Origin: a bacterium
GTDB lineage: Bacteria > Pseudomonadota > Alphaproteobacteria > Sphingomonadales > Sphingomonadaceae
Length of the DNA stretch: 64,000 bases
NCBI GenBank assembly: GCA_030824575.1
Contig: JAVBXL010000220.1
Span: 1-64,000, forward strand
Direction of reading: 5' to 3'
Shown: positions 61,253 to 64,000 of the stretch, piece after piece
How the letters are laid out: each line of letters begins with the position of its first letter
Position numbering within the stretch: position 1 is the first letter of the stretch
Position numbers and translations under genes: made by a program
The notes under the pieces: generated by a model
Database searches by the model: none
Seen by the model: the letters and a program-made list of their open reading frames with translations, nothing else
Told to the model about the DNA's origin: nothing

Positions 61253-62164
61253 TCACGAAAACAGGATCTGGGACAGCTTGCGCCGCTGCCCCGACACCCA
61301 CGGATCTTCCAGGCCCACAGCCTCGAATATGGTGAGCAGTTGCGCCCGCGCCGCGCCGTCCTTCCACGCCCGATCGCGCCGCACGATCTCCAGCAGCGCG
61401 TCCGCCGCGCCATCGCGGTCGCCATTGGCCATCAACCCGCCGGCCAGTTCGAACCGCGCTTCATGATCGTCGGGATCGGCGTCCACCTTCGCCTGCACGC
61501 TCGACAGGTCGGCCACCGGCTTCACGTCCCGCGCCAGCGCGATCGCCGCGCGCGCCTGGTCGATCGCGACATTCTTGGCGACATCGGCGGGCAGCGCATC
61601 CAGCACCGCTTCGGCCTCGTCCAGCCGCCCCAGCGCCACCAGCGCCCGCGCCAGGCCGGACACCACCTCGACATTGTCCGGCACCATCTCGGCGATCTGG
61701 CCGAACACCGACAGCGCGCGCTCGGCGTCGCCCGCCGCCAGCACCTCTTCGCCCATGGCGATCAGCGGCGCAATTTCCTGCAACTGCGCCTTTTCGTCGG
61801 ATTCGATCGGCAATTGCGCCAGCAACTGATCGAGATATTGTTTAAGCTGCCCCTCGGTCCGCGCTTGGGTCAAGTCCGCGACCGGCTGCCCCTGGAATAC
61901 CGCATAGACGGTCGGGATCGATTGCACCCGGAACTGGCTGGCGATGAAGCCATTCTCATCGACATTGACCTTGACCAGCTTGACGCCCTTGGCCGCATAT
62001 TCGGCGCACACCTTCTCGATCACCGGGGCCAACTGCTTGCACGGGCCGCACCATTCGGCCCAGAAATCGACGATCACCAACTGCGTGCGCGAAGGCTCCA
62101 CCACATCCTGGCGAAACGCCTCTACCGCCGCCTTGTCGGCCTCGCTCAATCCCAGGGTCGCCAC
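61253..62164 (-). CDS. Thioredoxin/TPR co-chaperone (YbbN/CnoX-like)
   Basis: The 303-residue product has an N-terminal thioredoxin domain (about residues 10-115) with the active site WAEWCGPCKQL, then TPR-like helical repeats to the end. That is the layout of YbbN/CnoX, which protects proteins from oxidation and hands them to chaperones. Both active-site Cys residues are kept, unlike E. coli CnoX, which has lost the redox pair. It is first in the unit with the Lon-N and Trm112 genes. Confidence 0.9.
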   Translation of the reverse strand: MATLGLSEADKAAVEAFRQDVVEPSRTQLVIVDFWAEWCGPCKQLAPVIEKVCAEYAAKGVKLVKVNVDENGFIASQFRVQSIPTVYAVFQGQPVADLTQARTEGQLKQYLDQLLAQLPIESDEKAQLQEIAPLIAMGEEVLAAGDAERALSVFGQIAEMVPDNVEVVSGLARALVALGRLDEAEAVLDALPADVAKNVAIDQARAAIALARDVKPVADLSSVQAKVDADPDDHEARFELAGGLMANGDRDGAADALLEIVRRDRAWKDGAARAQLLTIFEAVGLEDPWVSGQRRKLSQILFS

Positions 62165-62308
62165 GCTTCATTCTCCTGTCCATGCGGTCATCCGCCGCCG
62201 TCATACCGCGCCTTATGTGGGGCGTCACCCCTCACGGACAAGGCGGCCGGACTTTAAGACAGCCGAACCCGCCCGGACGGCGGAAAGGATAAGCGATGGC
62301 GCTGCTCG

Positions 62309-62353
62309 GAGTCTGTCTCGAAACGCGCCTTTGGCGCATTCCGAGACAGACTC
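62309..62353. terminator. GTCTGTCTCG hairpin repeat, copy 2
   Basis: GAGTCTGTCTCG and CGAGACAGACTC pair perfectly, with inner GCGCC/GGCGC pairing around TTT. The element touches the stop codon of the DUF2141 gene and probably ends its transcript. It is related to the element at 51766-51830. Confidence 0.7.
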
Positions 62354-62791
62354 TCAGAGAAAATATTTGAGCCTGATCGTCTGCTCCACCGGCGCGCCCG
62401 CCACCGTAAAGCGTGCCGACCCGAAACTCGGCGCACCGAAGCGCAACACCGGATTGCGCGAAAAACCTACCCCCTCGCGCGGGATGCCCATGAACGTGTC
62501 CAGCTTGCCATTGCCATTTTCGTCATGGACGATGGCGATCGCATAATCGCCCGGCGCGACCGTGCCCAGCGGGATCGGCCCGTTCTTGACCGGCACCGCG
62601 AGATGCCGCTTGTCAGGGTCTTTGGTGCAATCGGGAAAATGATCGGCCGACCGGGTGACGCACACCAATATCTGCCCCTTTTGGGACCGCAACCCCTCCA
62701 GAACGACCGTCAGCATCTGTGGCTGGCCAGCCGGAGCCGCCGCCGTCAATCCCGCCATGGCCAGTAACAGCACCCGTCGTCCAAGGCTCAC
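62354..62791 (-). CDS. DUF2141 domain protein, exported
   Basis: The 145-residue product has a signal peptide (MSLGRRVLLLAMAGLTAAAPA) and a domain matching DUF2141: a beta-sandwich-like fold with GQILVCVTRSADHFPDC, GDYAIAIVHDENGNGKLDTFMGIPREGVGFSRN. Function is unknown; the DENGNGKLD stretch resembles a calcium-binding loop. The GTG at 62791 overlaps the preceding membrane protein gene by four bases. Confidence 0.87.
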   Translation of the reverse strand: MSLGRRVLLLAMAGLTAAAPAGQPQMLTVVLEGLRSQKGQILVCVTRSADHFPDCTKDPDKRHLAVPVKNGPIPLGTVAPGDYAIAIVHDENGNGKLDTFMGIPREGVGFSRNPVLRFGAPSFGSARFTVAGAPVEQTIRLKYFL

Positions 62792-63516
62792 GCACCCACC
62801 TTCTTGAAATCGCCCAATCCCTTATCGGTGCCGCACAGACGGTCCCAGACACGGAAGTACAGCCCATAATTACAGTTATACTGGTCATGATGCCGCTGAT
62901 GATGGGTCGCGGTGATCAACCACCCGCCCATCGGCCCGCGCACCATCCATCGGGGAAACATCTCCCACCCCATATGGTTGCTCACGCCCATGACGGTCAT
63001 GATCGTCAGCACGCACCCCAGCGCGCCGACATGAATGGGGATCAGGAACACCAAAGCCGGGATCACCACCGCCCCGGTCAGCGCCTCCCAGGGATGAAAA
63101 CTCATCGCCGCCCAGGCGGTCGGCGGTCGGCTGGCATGATGCACCGCATGGGCGATGCGGAACAGCTTGGGCCGGTGCATCCAGCGATGCGTCCAGTAAA
63201 ACCACGTATCGTGCGCGGCGAGATACAGCAGCACCGACACCGGCAGCCACCACAGCGGAAAGGCGTGCACGTCGCTATAGATGCGCGTCCAGCCCCGTTC
63301 CTGCCAGCCCCATGCGACCACGCCCGCGGGCACTCCATAGATCAGCGCGGACGCCAGCGACCAGCCAATCTCGCGCCCCATCTGCTTTTCCAGGCCGCGA
63401 TACAGCCCCGGCTGGCGAATCCGCGTCGCCAGCGCAAACCCGCCGCTCGCCAGCAGATAACGCACGCCAACAATGGCGCTCATCGCCAGAGCGGACAGGA
63501 GGATGGCTGCGACCAT
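62788..63516 (-). CDS. Sterol desaturase/fatty acid hydroxylase family protein
   Basis: The 242-residue product is a membrane protein with the eight-His di-iron pattern: HDTWFYWTHRWMH, HAVHHASR and HHQRHHDQYN. This family uses iron and O2 to hydroxylate or desaturate lipids; in sphingomonads candidates include carotenoid, hopanoid or sphingolipid substrates. The substrate cannot be told here. The ATG at 63516 was chosen from the hydrophobic N-terminus; the 277-residue alternative adds an uncharacteristic polar stretch. Confidence 0.88.
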   Translation of the reverse strand: MVAAILLSALAMSAIVGVRYLLASGGFALATRIRQPGLYRGLEKQMGREIGWSLASALIYGVPAGVVAWGWQERGWTRIYSDVHAFPLWWLPVSVLLYLAAHDTWFYWTHRWMHRPKLFRIAHAVHHASRPPTAWAAMSFHPWEALTGAVVIPALVFLIPIHVGALGCVLTIMTVMGVSNHMGWEMFPRWMVRGPMGGWLITATHHQRHHDQYNCNYGLYFRVWDRLCGTDKGLGDFKKVGA

Positions 63517-63717
63517 GGGGGGTCTATACAGACTTCTTGATAGGTGACGAATAGGGTTGGTCGAGATTTCGTCCAGATGGAGCCGAAAAGTGTGATTTTC
63601 GAGCACCTCGGAACGAGTCACGCGCCTCGGTCCGACGCAGCCTACTCAAAGTAGGTGAGCACCGAAACGCAGAAAAGTGCGCTTTGCAGGCCCATATTGG
63701 CGGAATATCGGCCGACC

Positions 63718-64000
63718 CTATGTCCGCGGCCGCGCCTGGCGATAGCTCCCCAACTGCCGCACCCATTTGGTATGGAACTCCAACTCCGCCAGCGCCCGGT
63801 CCACCGCCGGGTCGCCCGGCATCCCCTCGATGTCGCAGAAAAACTCGGTCGCGGCGAAACTCGCGCCGCGCTGATAGCTTTCCAGCTTGGTCATATTGAC
63901 CCCGTTGGTCGCAAAGCCGCCCATCGCCTTATAAAGCGCGGCGGGCACGTTCTTCACCTCGAACAGGAATGTCGTCATCACCGGCCCGACATTGGCGACC
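63718..64000 (-). CDS. pheA: Prephenate dehydratase, C-terminal part (runs off the window)
   Basis: Only the last 94 codons are present; the 5' part lies beyond 64000. The sequence is an ACT regulatory domain with ALYKAMGGFATNGVNMTKLESYQRG, where the ESYQRG-like motif is the hallmark of Phe-binding in prephenate dehydratase, followed by FFCDIEGMPGDPAVDRALAEL. The enzyme converts prephenate to phenylpyruvate in phenylalanine synthesis. The 200 bases between it and the membrane protein gene (63517-63717) show no gene. Confidence 0.92.
   Translation of the reverse strand, partial: VANVGPVMTTFLFEVKNVPAALYKAMGGFATNGVNMTKLESYQRGASFAATEFFCDIEGMPGDPAVDRALAELEFHTKWVRQLGSYRQARPRT

Overview
The window is a high-GC chromosomal segment of an alphaproteobacterium. 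It most resembles Sphingomonadaceae (Sphingobium/Sphingomonas type), judging from gene content, the many TonB-dependent receptors and porins, the fds-type formate dehydrogenase, the NasS/NasT nitrate control genes, and short palindromic repeats of a GTCACCCCAGC type that I recall from sphingomonad genomes. I see no rRNA, tRNA, CRISPR array, transposase or prophage. Coding density is high, with many 1-8 base overlaps between operon partners.

Layout. 1-1353: L10 leader, rplJ, rplL and a bidirectional terminator. 1380-9203: an OprP-like porin, an orphan peptide-type solute-binding lipoprotein, a DUF4112 protein, RNase T2 with nadC and nadA, a DUF4230 protein and a metallo-beta-lactamase-fold hydrolase. 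9204-9677: a repeat island. 9678-15232: XerC-like recombinase, a 96-aa mini protein, DedA, gshB, yraN, rsmI and an LpoA-like lipoprotein. 15253-20157: cobalamin uptake (btuD, btuC, btuF, btuB), with a cobalamin riboswitch ahead of btuB. 20240-27865: NAD-dependent molybdenum formate dehydrogenase (fdsG-fdsB-fdsA-fdsD-fdhD), a LysR regulator and mobA. 27904-39086: assimilatory nitrate/nitrite reduction (nasT-nasS, narK, an outer-membrane porin, nirB-nirD-nasA-cobA). The leaders of narK and nirB each carry an intrinsic terminator preceded by hexaloop hairpins of the kind ANTAR proteins bind. 39175-44147: a tripartite drug efflux operon and its divergent TetR regulator, with two matching 16-bp operators.

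44158-46672 holds an unassigned cassette: a degenerate winged-helix regulator, a cupin-like protein, an unrecognised protein and a 46-aa peptide with a strong ribosome binding site. It is divergent from a receiver/coiled-coil protein (46830-47453). 47444-51115 is argH-lipoprotein-lysA-siroheme synthase, facing a TlpA-like thioredoxin.

52080-60155 is the most striking block. A TonB-dependent receptor is followed by six enzymes or carriers that all appear to have export signals: two RidA proteins, a Tat-type flavin amine oxidase, a c-type cytochrome, an aminotransferase class I/II protein and a class V PLP enzyme. I read it as a candidate periplasmic amine or amino-acid oxidation pathway. The window ends with a second repeat island, a Trm112/Lon-N/YbbN group, a DUF2141 protein, a fatty-acid-hydroxylase/sterol-desaturase-type membrane protein and the 3' end of prephenate dehydratase.

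Functional links: cobA (27904) and the Met8-like gene (47444) together would supply siroheme to NirB. mobA and fdhD serve the molybdenum enzymes FdsA and NasA. Start sites were chosen from family length, ribosome binding sites and operon overlaps. Residue positions are approximate unless tied to a coordinate.
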